DNA of 64,000 bases from Mycobacterium sherrisii. Its GTDB lineage: Bacteria > Actinomycetota > Actinomycetes > Mycobacteriales > Mycobacteriaceae. A program made the position numbers and the translations under genes. Of the stretch, positions 51,283-59,674 are shown piece after piece; positions within the stretch are counted from its first letter, which is position 1, and every line of letters begins with the position of its first letter. Location of the stretch: NCBI RefSeq assembly GCF_002102355.1, contig NZ_LQPT01000019.1:308455-372454 (forward strand). The letters run 5' to 3'. The notes under the pieces were generated by a model that saw only the letters and a program-made list of their open reading frames with translations, had not been told where the DNA came from and did no database searches.

Positions 51283-51615
51283 ATGTCCACGAAGACCAAG
51301 GGCATCATCCTGGTGGAGAGCCGACCCAGTTCGCCCGAGCGCGACCAGGAGTACAACACCTGGTACGACGAAGTCCATTTACCCGAACTCGTAGCCCTCG
51401 ACGGAATCGTCTCCGCGCGACGGCTGCGCCCGGTCAACCCGGACGGTCCGTACGTCGCCATCTATGAAATCGAGGGCGACGACCTACAGGCCGTGCTGGA
51501 CAACATGATCGCCAACGCCGGCCAGCTGACCATGTCCGATGCCCTGCAGCTGGATCCCGCGCCCATCCCCCGACTTTTGCAGACCACGACCGAATGCACC
51601 GGCTCACCGAAATAG
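51283..51615 (+). CDS. EthD-like small alpha/beta-barrel protein
   Basis: 110 residues with the ferredoxin-like-fold pattern of EthD/DUF4286 proteins: GIILVESRPSSPERDQEYNT followed by WYDEVHLPELVALDGIVSA. The WYDEVHxPE block is the usual family core. EthD proteins accompany oxygenases and degrade or bind reactive intermediates, but the reaction is generally unknown. It lies 20 bp after the ferredoxin and 28 bp before the amidohydrolase. Confidence 0.82.
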   Translation: MSTKTKGIILVESRPSSPERDQEYNTWYDEVHLPELVALDGIVSARRLRPVNPDGPYVAIYEIEGDDLQAVLDNMIANAGQLTMSDALQLDPAPIPRLLQTTTECTGSPK

Positions 51616-51643
51616 GCTGCGCCACTGCGTAAGAGAGGAAAGT

Positions 51644-52906
51644 ATGCGGGTCGACGACCTAATTCTGGTGAGTATCGACGACCACGTGGTCGAGCCGCCG
51701 GACATGTTCCTGCGCCACGTGCCTGCCAAGTACAAGGACGAGGCACCCATCGTCGTGACCGACGACGCGGGCGTCGACCAGTGGATGTACCAGGGCCGGC
51801 CGCAGGGCGTGAGCGGACTCAACGCCGTGGTGTCCTGGCCCGCCGAGGAATGGGGCCGCAACCCAGCCGGTTTCGCCGAAATGCGCCCGGGTGTTTACGA
51901 CGTTCACGAACGCGTCCGCGACATGAACCGCAATGGCATCCTCGCGTCGATGTGCTTTCCGACGTTTACCGGCTTCTCCGCGCGGCACCTCAATATGACC
52001 CGTGAGGACGTCACCCTGGTGATGGTGTCGGCCTACAACGATTGGCACATCGACGAGTGGGCCGGCTCCTACCCGGACCGATTCATCCCGATCGCGATCC
52101 TACCGACGTGGACCCCCGAGGGGATGTGTGCGGAGATCCGCCGCGTCGCCGCGAAGGGCTGCCGCGCGGTTACCATGCCGGAACTGCCCCACCTGGAAGG
52201 ACTTCCGAGCTACCACGACGACGACTACTGGGGTCCGGTCTTCCGCACGCTGTCCGAACACAACGTGGTGATGTGTCTGCACATCGGCACCGGGTTCGGG
52301 GCGATCAGCATGGCTCCGAACGCGCCGATCGACAACATGATCATCCTGGCCACCCAGGTCTCGGCGATGTGCGCGCAAGATCTGTTGTGGGGCCCCGCAA
52401 TGCGCAACTATCCGGACCTACGGTTCGCGTTCTCCGAGGGCGGCATCGGCTGGATTCCGTTCTATCTGGACCGCAGCGACCGCCACTACACCAACCAGAA
52501 GTGGCTGCGGCGCGACTTCGGGGACAAGCTGCCCAGCGACGTCTTTCGCGAGCACGCGCTGGCCTGCTACGTCACCGACAAGACGTCGTTGAAGCTGCGC
52601 CATGAGATCGGCATCGACATAATCGCGTGGGAGTGCGACTACCCGCATTCGGACTGCTTCTGGCCGGACGCGCCGGAGCAGGTGCTGGCCGAGCTGAACG
52701 CCGCGGGTGCGGACGACTCCGACATCGACAAGATCACCTGGGCCAACGCCTGCAGGTTCTTCGGCTGGGACCCGTTTGACCGCACGCCCCGCGATCAGGC
52801 GACCGTGAAAGCCTTGCGCGCCAAGGCAGCCGACGTGGACATCGCGATCCGGTCACGCGCTGAGTGGGCGCGCCGGTACCAGGAAAAGCAACTCGCCAGC
52901 TCGTGA
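51644..52906 (+). CDS. Amidohydrolase family 2 (COG2159) hydrolase/decarboxylase
   Basis: 420 residues from the ATG at 51644, preceded by GAGAGGAAAG. It starts VDDLILVSIDDHVVEPPDMF, the first metal motif (D-x-H). VMCLHIGTG is a later histidine region and WECDYPHSDCFW the conserved aspartate strand. It is related to the protein at 12795-13961 and could cleave a C-C or C-N bond or decarboxylate. It closes the ferredoxin operon under the 50883 operator. Confidence 0.88.
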   Translation: MRVDDLILVSIDDHVVEPPDMFLRHVPAKYKDEAPIVVTDDAGVDQWMYQGRPQGVSGLNAVVSWPAEEWGRNPAGFAEMRPGVYDVHERVRDMNRNGILASMCFPTFTGFSARHLNMTREDVTLVMVSAYNDWHIDEWAGSYPDRFIPIAILPTWTPEGMCAEIRRVAAKGCRAVTMPELPHLEGLPSYHDDDYWGPVFRTLSEHNVVMCLHIGTGFGAISMAPNAPIDNMIILATQVSAMCAQDLLWGPAMRNYPDLRFAFSEGGIGWIPFYLDRSDRHYTNQKWLRRDFGDKLPSDVFREHALACYVTDKTSLKLRHEIGIDIIAWECDYPHSDCFWPDAPEQVLAELNAAGADDSDIDKITWANACRFFGWDPFDRTPRDQATVKALRAKAADVDIAIRSRAEWARRYQEKQLASS

Positions 52907-52924
52907 GGCCCGGGCAGGGCGAGC

Positions 52925-52980
52925 CCGAACGTGCGGTTAACTTCACGCTCAGGACCGAACGTGCGGCCAACTTCACGCTC
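52925..52980 (+). repeat. Two tandem 26-bp direct repeats, period 30 bp
   Basis: Copies at 52925-52950 and 52955-52980, each CCGAACGTGCGG followed by two variable bases and AACTTCACGCTC, differ only at those two bases (TT versus CC). They lie between the convergent ends of the amidohydrolase and CoA transferase genes. Confidence 0.75.
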
Positions 52981-53012
52981 GCGCGGTGACACCGCCCTGG
53001 CGCACGGCGGCT

Positions 53013-54053
53013 TCAGCCTTCGGGAAGCGGTGGCGGTGGCCGGTATTCGGGCTGGTAACCCGAGACGTGGATCGGAGAGCCGACCAGACGGAAATCCCCT
53101 GCCGTGACAACCACTTCCGGTGTTGCTTCAAGCGCCTCGGGCAGCGTACGCACGGCCGCCGCTGGAACTCCGAGCGGGCGCAGGCGTCGCTCCCACCCCG
53201 CCGCGGTGTCGGTCGCGAGTATCGCCGTGACCACGGCCAGCACCTCGTCGCGACGGGCCACTCGTTCGGCCATCGTTTCGAAACCGCCGATGCCCGCTTC
53301 GGCGGCGAACGACTTCCAGAATCCATCATGGGTGATGAACAGCGCCAGATAGCCGTCGGCGGTCGGAAAGAGTTGAGCCGGGACGTAATACGAGTGGGCG
53401 CCGTACGGCCGTCGCTGCGGCTCGACAGCGCTGTTGAGGTAGGCCGACGCGTGGTAGTTCAGCTGGGACAGCATCACGTCGCGCAGCGACACGTCGACCT
53501 GGCCACCCGTTCCGGAGATGATTTTGGCCAAAAGTCCGAGGGCGGCCGTCATGCCGGTCGAGTTGTCGGCCGAGGAGTAGCCGGGCAGCGTCGGCGGTCC
53601 ATCCGGATCGCCGGTCAGCGCCGCGGTGCCGACGCCGGCCTGCACCACGTAGTCGAAAGCCGGGTCGTCACCGCCATACAGGCCGAAGCCGGTGATCGCG
53701 ACGCAGACGATTTGGTCGTTGTGTCGACGCAGCGCGTCGTAGGTCAGACCGAGACGGCGAATGGCGGACGGCTTCAGGTTCACCAGTAGCGCATGAGATC
53801 CGGCGACCAGTTCGCCCAATCGCTGTTGTCCCGCTTCGGAATTCAGGTCGAGGACGATGCTGGACTTGTTGCGATTGAGGCTGGCGAAGTAGGTCGCGCC
53901 GACGCTGCGTGAGATCTCACCGCCTGCAGGCTCGATTTTGGTGACCTCGGCGCCGAGATCGGCCAGCAGCATGGTGGCGTACGGGCCCGCCAGCATGGTG
54001 CCGACCTCGAGGATGCGTATCCCTGCCAGCGGTCCGGTGTTGTTGTCGGTCAA
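53013..54053 (-). CDS. CaiB/BaiF family III CoA transferase
   Basis: 346 residues, a single-domain form. LAGIRILEVGTMLAGPYATM is the family opening, VTKIEPAGG the CoA-binding segment, and GGQVDVSLRDVM holds the catalytic aspartate. The C-terminal end is shorter than usual. Its start overlaps the LLM stop by 4 bp (ATGA), placing it last in the mutase operon. It would load CoA onto the acid to be rearranged or hand it back (inference). Confidence 0.91.
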   Translation of the reverse strand: MTDNNTGPLAGIRILEVGTMLAGPYATMLLADLGAEVTKIEPAGGEISRSVGATYFASLNRNKSSIVLDLNSEAGQQRLGELVAGSHALLVNLKPSAIRRLGLTYDALRRHNDQIVCVAITGFGLYGGDDPAFDYVVQAGVGTAALTGDPDGPPTLPGYSSADNSTGMTAALGLLAKIISGTGGQVDVSLRDVMLSQLNYHASAYLNSAVEPQRRPYGAHSYYVPAQLFPTADGYLALFITHDGFWKSFAAEAGIGGFETMAERVARRDEVLAVVTAILATDTAAGWERRLRPLGVPAAAVRTLPEALEATPEVVVTAGDFRLVGSPIHVSGYQPEYRPPPPLPEG

Positions 54054-55006
54054 CGCAATTCCGCTACGAGTCCGGCGATCATCTCGCGTGTGCGGCGTTT
54101 GGAGGCGACCAGCTGGTCCCGATCTTCACCGATCGGCAGCAGCCGCACCGACAGGTCGGTCACCCCGGCGTCGGCGAAGCGGCGCATGCGGGCCAAGATG
54201 GCCGCCTCGTCGCCGGCCGCACACAGATCGCCGACATCGCGGGCGTCGCCGCGGTCGAGCAACCGCTGATAGTTCGGTGACACCTCGGCCTCGCCCAGGA
54301 TACGGTTGGCACGCTCCTTGGCCGCGTCGACTTGTGAAGGCGCACAAAGACATACCGGTATACCGGCGATGATCCGCGGCGCGGGGCGGCCGGCGTCCGC
54401 GGCTGCCTTGGTGATCTTCGGCGCGATATGATCGCCGATCGCGCGCTCGTCGGCCATCCACAGCACGGTGCCGTCGGCGAGCTCGCCGGCAATCTGCAGC
54501 ATCACCGGCCCCAGGGCGGCGACCAGCACCGGCATCGGGCTATCGGCCCCGATCGCCATCGGGTTGTGCACGGTGAACGAATCATTTTCGACGTCAACCG
54601 ATCCCGGTCCGGCGATCGCGGCGTTGAGCACCTGCAAGTAGTCGCGGGTGTAGGCGGCCAGCTTCTCATACGGTAGGCCAAGCATGTCCCGGATGATCCA
54701 GTGGTGCGACGGCCCGACCCCCAGCGCCAGCCGCCCCCTTGTCACGGCGTGCGTCGAAAGGGCCTGCCGGGCAAGCGCGATCGGGTGCTGGGCCTGCAGC
54801 GGCACCACCGCGGTGCCCAATTCGATGCGCGAGCTGTGCGCGGCCATCAACGACACCATGGTCAGGCAGTCGAAGTCGTTGGGCACCTGAGGCATCCACG
54901 CGGTGTCCAGCCCGGCCGCCTCGGCCCATTCGATGTCGGCGGCCAACTTGTCCACCTTGCGGGCCATCTCGCCACGCTCGGCGCCGATCATCACTCCGAC
55001 GCGCAC
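54050..55006 (-). CDS. LLM-class F420-dependent oxidoreductase
   Basis: 318 residues from the GTG at 55006, preceded by GGAGGACCA, overlapping the mutase small subunit by 16 bp. ADIEWAEAAGLDTAWMPQVP and LGTAVVPLQAQHPIALARQA are the LLM F420 signature regions, and RLALGVGPSHHWII follows. It is probably a hydride-transfer enzyme acting on a hydroxy or oxo intermediate of the mutase pathway (inference). Confidence 0.87.
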   Translation of the reverse strand: MRVGVMIGAERGEMARKVDKLAADIEWAEAAGLDTAWMPQVPNDFDCLTMVSLMAAHSSRIELGTAVVPLQAQHPIALARQALSTHAVTRGRLALGVGPSHHWIIRDMLGLPYEKLAAYTRDYLQVLNAAIAGPGSVDVENDSFTVHNPMAIGADSPMPVLVAALGPVMLQIAGELADGTVLWMADERAIGDHIAPKITKAAADAGRPAPRIIAGIPVCLCAPSQVDAAKERANRILGEAEVSPNYQRLLDRGDARDVGDLCAAGDEAAILARMRRFADAGVTDLSVRLLPIGEDRDQLVASKRRTREMIAGLVAELR

Positions 55007-55413
55007 TGGTCCTCCATGGGTTCGGGCGTGCCGGTCAGCGCGCGGATCTCCCGCACAAGCGCCTCCAGCGGTGTCCCGGTGGGGAACACCGCGGCCGCGC
55101 CGGCGGACAGCAGCTTGGGCACGTCGGCGTGCGGAATGGTGCCGCCGACGACGACCGCGATGTCGGCGGCGTCGGCGGCGCGCAACGCTTCGATGGTGCG
55201 GGCGGTGAGCGCCAGGTGCGCACCGGAAAGGATGCTCAGCCCCACCACGGCGACGTCTTCCTGCACCGCGATCGAGGCGATGTCCTCGATGCGCTGCCGG
55301 ATGCCGGTGTAGATGACCTCGAACCCGGCGTCGCGCAGCGTCCGTGCCACGATCTTGGCGCCCCGGTCGTGGCCGTCCAAACCGGGTTTGGCCACCAGAA
55401 TCCGGACGGCCAC
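54991..55413 (-). CDS. Acyl-CoA mutase small subunit, B12-binding
   Basis: 140 residues comprising only the cobalamin-binding domain. GLDGHDRGAK contains the D-x-H-x2-G motif whose histidine replaces the lower base of B12, followed by VVGLSILSGAH and VVVGGTIP, the other two B12 loop motifs. A stand-alone small subunit is typical of isobutyryl- and 2-hydroxyisobutyryl-CoA mutases and archaeal methylmalonyl-CoA mutase. It starts directly after the large subunit stop. Confidence 0.94.
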   Translation of the reverse strand: MAVRILVAKPGLDGHDRGAKIVARTLRDAGFEVIYTGIRQRIEDIASIAVQEDVAVVGLSILSGAHLALTARTIEALRAADAADIAVVVGGTIPHADVPKLLSAGAAAVFPTGTPLEALVREIRALTGTPEPMEDQCASE

Positions 55414-56991
55414 CTAAAACACCACCGGTTGCTGGAACTCGCCCCACACCGCCTTGAGTGCGGAAACCATCTCCCCGACCGTGCAGTACGCGTTGGCGCA
55501 GTCGATCAAATTGTGCATCAGGTTGTCATTTCCTTCGGCGGCGCGCGACAGTGCGGCAAGACTGGATTTTACTGCGGCGGAATCTCTTTCCGACTTGACC
55601 TTCGAGAGTCGCTTGAGCTGCAGATCACGCCCTTCGGCGTCGAGCTCGTAGGTGACCACATCGTGTTCGGGCTCCTCGGTCACGAACCGATTCACTCCGA
55701 CGACCGGACGCGCGCCGGATTCGATCTCCTGATGGAGTTTGAACGCCTCGTCGGCGATCAGGCCTTGCAGGTAACCGTCCTCGATGGCGTGCACCATGCC
55801 GCCGTGCCGCTCGAGGTCGGCCATGATCTCGATGATGCGAGCCTCGGTTGCGTCGGTCAGCGCCTCGACGAAGTAGGAGCCACCCAGCGGGTCGGCGACG
55901 CTGGCCACTCCCGTTTCGTGCGCCAGGATTTGCTGGGTGCGCAACGCCAGGGTCGTCGTCTCCTCGGTGGGCAGGGCAAACGGTTCGTCCCAGGCCGCGG
56001 TGAACATCGACTGGACACCGCCCAGCACCGCGGCCATCGCCTCGTAGGCCACCCGCACGATGTTGTTGTGCGCCTGCGGCGCGTACAGCGACGCGCCACC
56101 GCAGACGCAGCCGAAGCGAAACATCGCCGCCTTGGCCGTCTTCGCCCCGTAGCGCTCCTGCACGATGGTGGCCCAACGCCGCCGTCCGGCACGGTATTTG
56201 GCGATCTCCTCGAAGAAGTCGCCGTGGGTGTAGAAGAAGAACGAGATCTGTGGCGCGAACTGGTCGATCGTCATGCGGCCGCGCTGCACCACGGTGTCGC
56301 AGTAAGTCACCCCGTCGGCCAGGGTGAACGCCATCTCCTGCACCGCGTTGGCCCCGGCATCGCGAAAATGTGCCCCGGCCACCGAGATCGCGTTGAACCG
56401 CGGCACCTCGGCGGCGCAAAACTCGATGGTGTCCGCGATCAACCGCAGCGACGGTTCCGGCGGCCAGACCCACGTCCCGCGCGAGGCGTACTCCTTGAGG
56501 ATGTCGTTCTGGATAGTCCCGGTGAGCTTCGCCCGCGGGATGCCCTTCTTCTCGGCAGCAGCCACGTAGAAGGCCAGCAGGATCGCGGCCGTGCCGTTGA
56601 TGGTCATGCTCGTGCTCAGCTTGTCCAGCGGGATGCCGGCGAACAAGATCTCGAAGTCGGCCAGCGTGTCGACGGCAACGCCGACCCTGCCGACCTCCTC
56701 CCCGAACTCCGGGTCGTCGGAGTCGTAGCCACATTGGGTGGGCAGGTCGAGCGCCACCGACAACCCGGTTCCGCCCTGCTCGAGCAGGTAGCGATACCGG
56801 CGGTTGGATTCCTCGGCGGTGCCGAAACCCGAGTACTGCCGGAAGGTCCAGAGCTTGCCGCGATAACCGGACGCGAAGTTACCCCGGGTGAAGGGGAACT
56901 CCCCCGGCTGCGGAGGCTCCGCGCTCAAATCCGCCGGGCCGTAGACGGGCTGCAGCGGGATCCCGGACGGAGTGTAGGCCGTATTATCCAT
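55414..56991 (-). CDS. Methylmalonyl-CoA-mutase-like large subunit with altered thioester/CoA contacts
   Basis: 525 residues of the mutase TIM barrel from the ATG at 56991. Aligned with P. shermanii/human mutase: Tyr89 and Arg207 (carboxylate contacts) are Tyr53 and Arg171, Gln197 is Gln161, His244 is His208; all kept. But Tyr243 is Ala207, Arg82 is Lys46, Arg283 is Gln248, and the H-x-Q of RAHCQTSG (His328/Gln330) is G294-C-V296 in RFGCVCGG. So the radical centre looks functional but the pantetheine/thioester pocket is rebuilt. It rearranges the carbon skeleton of an unidentified acyl-CoA. First gene of the operon with small subunit, LLM protein and CoA transferase. Confidence 0.92.
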   Translation of the reverse strand: MDNTAYTPSGIPLQPVYGPADLSAEPPQPGEFPFTRGNFASGYRGKLWTFRQYSGFGTAEESNRRYRYLLEQGGTGLSVALDLPTQCGYDSDDPEFGEEVGRVGVAVDTLADFEILFAGIPLDKLSTSMTINGTAAILLAFYVAAAEKKGIPRAKLTGTIQNDILKEYASRGTWVWPPEPSLRLIADTIEFCAAEVPRFNAISVAGAHFRDAGANAVQEMAFTLADGVTYCDTVVQRGRMTIDQFAPQISFFFYTHGDFFEEIAKYRAGRRRWATIVQERYGAKTAKAAMFRFGCVCGGASLYAPQAHNNIVRVAYEAMAAVLGGVQSMFTAAWDEPFALPTEETTTLALRTQQILAHETGVASVADPLGGSYFVEALTDATEARIIEIMADLERHGGMVHAIEDGYLQGLIADEAFKLHQEIESGARPVVGVNRFVTEEPEHDVVTYELDAEGRDLQLKRLSKVKSERDSAAVKSSLAALSRAAEGNDNLMHNLIDCANAYCTVGEMVSALKAVWGEFQQPVVF

Positions 56992-57220
56992 CGGTGAATA
57001 ACGTACTTGCAAAAAAAGAGAATGCCAATACCAATGCCGTGACCAGCGCAAATGGGTTATACGTGCCAGGTCCGCAGCCCGTCACACCCGGTCCGAGTAA
57101 CGGTATGGCGCGGCTGTCGCTGGGCCGGTCGCCGATTTTTCGTTGACACCGGCGCCGGGGGCGCGACGCGGTAGGCGGTGGCGAGCAACCCATCCCGGAC
57201 CTATTCCCGGGACTGAGGAT

Positions 57221-58033
57221 TCAAGCGCGGCAGATGATTTCGCCGTGCGGGATCCCGTACCAACCATCCGGGGCGGCTGCCCACCTCCGCCAGGCCGCCG
57301 AGATCTCCTCGAGCCGCGCGGTCGTCGCCAGGCCGAGCCGCACGGCGTCGTCGGCGATGCTGGAATGCAGGATGCGATCGGCCCACATGCCACCCCACCA
57401 CTGACGGCTCTCGGGCGTCGCATAGCACCAGAGCGTGCCAGAGGGGGTGACGTCGTCGAAGCCGGCCGCCAGCGCCCACGACAACAATCGGCGACCGGCG
57501 TCCGGTTCGCCACCATTGGCGCGGGCTGCCCGCTGATAGATATCGCGCCACGCATCCAGGTCGGAAAGCATTGGGTACCAAACGAATCCGGAGTAGTCGG
57601 CGTCGCGCGCCGCCACGATTCCGCCCGGCTTACACACTCTGCGCATTTCCCGTAGCGCCTGCACCGGATCGGTGACGTGCTGCAGCACCTGATGCGCATG
57701 CACGACGTCGAAGGCGTCGTCGGGCACGTCGAGCCGATCGACGTCGGCGACCGCGAACGAGACGTTGGACAGGTTGCGCCGCCGCGCCTCGGCGCGGGCG
57801 TCGTCAAGGACGTCGGCGGATTGGTCGATGGCCGTGACCGATCCGGGCATGACGAGGGCGGCGATATCGGCGGTGATGGTGCCGGGGCCACACCCCACGT
57901 CGAGGACGGCAAGACCGGGCCTCAGCCAGGGCAGCAAGTAGCCCGCGGAGTCCTCGGCGGTGCGTCGCTGATGACTCCGTAGCACCGACTCATGGTGCCC
58001 GTGGGTATACCTGGCCCGGCGCGCGTCGTTCAT
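57221..58033 (-). CDS. SAM-dependent class I methyltransferase
   Basis: 270 residues. VLDVGCGPGTITADIA is the SAM-binding motif I, IDQSADVL motif II and FDVVHAHQVLQHVTDPVQAL motif IV/post-IV, followed by a GGIVAARD strand. The group is UbiE/Methyltransf_11-like; the acceptor cannot be told. It is separated from the mutase gene by about 230 bp containing no gene. Confidence 0.9.
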   Translation of the reverse strand: MNDARRARYTHGHHESVLRSHQRRTAEDSAGYLLPWLRPGLAVLDVGCGPGTITADIAALVMPGSVTAIDQSADVLDDARAEARRRNLSNVSFAVADVDRLDVPDDAFDVVHAHQVLQHVTDPVQALREMRRVCKPGGIVAARDADYSGFVWYPMLSDLDAWRDIYQRAARANGGEPDAGRRLLSWALAAGFDDVTPSGTLWCYATPESRQWWGGMWADRILHSSIADDAVRLGLATTARLEEISAAWRRWAAAPDGWYGIPHGEIICRA

Positions 58034-58095
58034 GCCGCACAGCCTACCGGCGACGATTCATATTATGAATCCATCGTCCCAATATATGAGACGAC

Positions 58096-58779
58096 TCAGT
58101 CCACCGGCACGTTGAGAATCGGGCGGTCGTCCTTCGCGCCGGGACCGTCGAAGTGCCACCATTCCCCGGCGTAGGGGCTCAACCCGCCGTACTTCATCGC
58201 GTCCCGCAATCGGGCCCGGTTTTCCTGGGCATCGGCACTGACGCCCTGTGTGGCGTATGCCGTTGCGCGCGGGGAAAAGTCGTCGAATCCGGTGCCCATG
58301 TCGGCCAGGCAGAGACCGTCGGCGTGCTGCTGGGGCGGGCACTGTTGCCCGGCGGCGGTAAAGGTCACGTCCACTGACCGTCCCGATTCGTGACTGTGCG
58401 CGTACGCGCTCGGCCGAGCCACCCAGGACGGGTTGGGGACGACGTCGAACATCCGGACCTGAACGTCGTGCGGCCGGTAGCAATCCCAGAACACCAGCAG
58501 ATGCCCTTGTGCGCGCAGCGCGGACGCCGCGTTCGCGAGGCCCTTCGACATGGATTGATGCACAAGGCACCGGGCATCGGAGGGATACAGCTGCGTGCCG
58601 GTGAAGTTGTTCGGGGTCGCATAACGCAGGTCGATGACGGCGTCGGGGACGACGGTGCGGACATCGACGAATCCGGCGGCCCGTGCGGCGTCGCTGACGG
58701 GCGGTACGTCGGGACTGGCCTGGGCGCCCGGGGCCGCGAATAACGCGACAAGGAGCACCAACGGGCGAACACTGCGCAT
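58096..58779 (-). CDS. Secreted D-Ala-D-Ala dipeptidase, VanX/DdpX-like (M15D)
   Basis: 227 residues with a cleavable signal peptide (VRPLVLLVALFAAPGAQA, residues 4-21). FWDCYRPHDVQ holds the substrate arginine, AHSHESGRSVDVTF the first zinc His and Asp, and GEWWHFDG the catalytic Glu and last zinc His. It cleaves D-Ala-D-Ala outside the membrane, for cell-wall recycling. There is no VanA/H gene nearby, so glycopeptide resistance is not implied. Confidence 0.88.
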   Translation of the reverse strand: MRSVRPLVLLVALFAAPGAQASPDVPPVSDAARAAGFVDVRTVVPDAVIDLRYATPNNFTGTQLYPSDARCLVHQSMSKGLANAASALRAQGHLLVFWDCYRPHDVQVRMFDVVPNPSWVARPSAYAHSHESGRSVDVTFTAAGQQCPPQQHADGLCLADMGTGFDDFSPRATAYATQGVSADAQENRARLRDAMKYGGLSPYAGEWWHFDGPGAKDDRPILNVPVD

Positions 58780-58940
58780 CCCGCCATTGTCGCGGCTCGC
58801 CGCTTATCGAGCCGAACCAGCCGGTCGCGTGCGGACTTTCATTCACGAATGTGAGCCACAGGGCAAATTGTCGCGAAATGTGATTTGCCTAACTTCAGCC
58901 ACATTGTAGGCGGCGACGTTCACTACTTTTGGTACGTTTT

Positions 58941-58955
58941 AAGTTTGGCAAACTT
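58941..58955. promoter_or_regulatory. Palindrome AAGTTTG-G-CAAACTT
   Basis: A perfect 7-1-7 inverted repeat, 19 bp upstream of the ATG of the secreted protein gene, in an AT-richer promoter stretch. It probably overlaps the transcript start region, so it would suit an operator. Confidence 0.5.
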
Positions 58956-58973
58956 CACGCGTCAGGAAAACAG

Positions 58974-59471
58974 ATGCGAAAAATTAGTACGGTCATCCTT
59001 CTTGGCGCTAATTTGCTTGGCACAGCGACAGTTTGGGGCTTAACCGGCGTCGCCGCAGCCGACTCCAGTGCCGCGGGCAAATTCGTACCGGTGACGGCGA
59101 AATTTCGGGCGTGCGATTTCACCTGGGCGATAAACGTGCCGACAAATGGCACGGGCACCGGTCACGCGATCATCGGCAGAGGCGCGTCCAACGAGGTCGT
59201 CGCGCAGGTGCAACTCGCCGCGGCCGAACCGCAGGCCCACTACAACGTCCGGCTCATTCAATCGCCCAGAACCTCCCCCGGCTGCGCGGCCGGTGATCCT
59301 GGTGTGGCTGTTGGCGGTATCGACACCGACGGAAGCGGAGCGGGAACAGTGACGGTGCGGGGCGGTATCGCGGCAGGCACCACCGGTGTCTGGGTCTTCG
59401 TCGACCGCCCATCGCCGCACTCGCAACGGCCGATTGATTTCTACACGTCGGAAATCATCACGCCGATCTAG
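58974..59471 (+). CDS. Secreted protein of unknown function
   Basis: 165 residues from the ATG at 58974 with AGGAAAAC just upstream. MRKISTVILLGANLLGTATV is a signal peptide, cleaved near AAADS. The mature part (about 135 residues) is beta-rich, with a Cys in RACDFTW and another in SPGCAAGD that could form a disulfide. The family is unknown to me. The AAGTTTG/CAAACTT palindrome before it suggests its own regulation. Confidence 0.78.
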   Translation: MRKISTVILLGANLLGTATVWGLTGVAAADSSAAGKFVPVTAKFRACDFTWAINVPTNGTGTGHAIIGRGASNEVVAQVQLAAAEPQAHYNVRLIQSPRTSPGCAAGDPGVAVGGIDTDGSGAGTVTVRGGIAAGTTGVWVFVDRPSPHSQRPIDFYTSEIITPI

Positions 59472-59674
59472 CCTGTCGCTGGCCCGCCGCGGTGAACCGG
59501 TCGGGCCGCGCGGCAAAACGTCGGAATACCTGCGGGCCGTGCTCGGCCTCGCTGATCACGACGGCATGCGCCCGGTCCCCGCATGAATTCCGTTACATCA
59601 CAGGGTTTCCCGTGACCGTCGATGCCGGGAGCACGCTCATGTACGCGGCTCGCGGTCCCGCTACTGTGGAGTCC

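Noticed and set aside
54739-56997. 752-codon plus-strand open frame opposite the mutase operon
   Set aside because: Composition is typical of an antisense shadow (Arg, Gly, His rich). The minus strand carries three well-supported genes here.
57008-57032. Possible fifth GAGAAT-type operator upstream of the mutase operon
   Set aside because: Only one arm (GAGAAT) is present; the other matches about three of six positions. Too weak to list as a site, though the position is suggestive.
58096-58779. Glycopeptide-resistance (vanX) gene
   Set aside because: The enzyme has a signal peptide and no vanA/vanH partners; a cell-wall recycling role is more likely.
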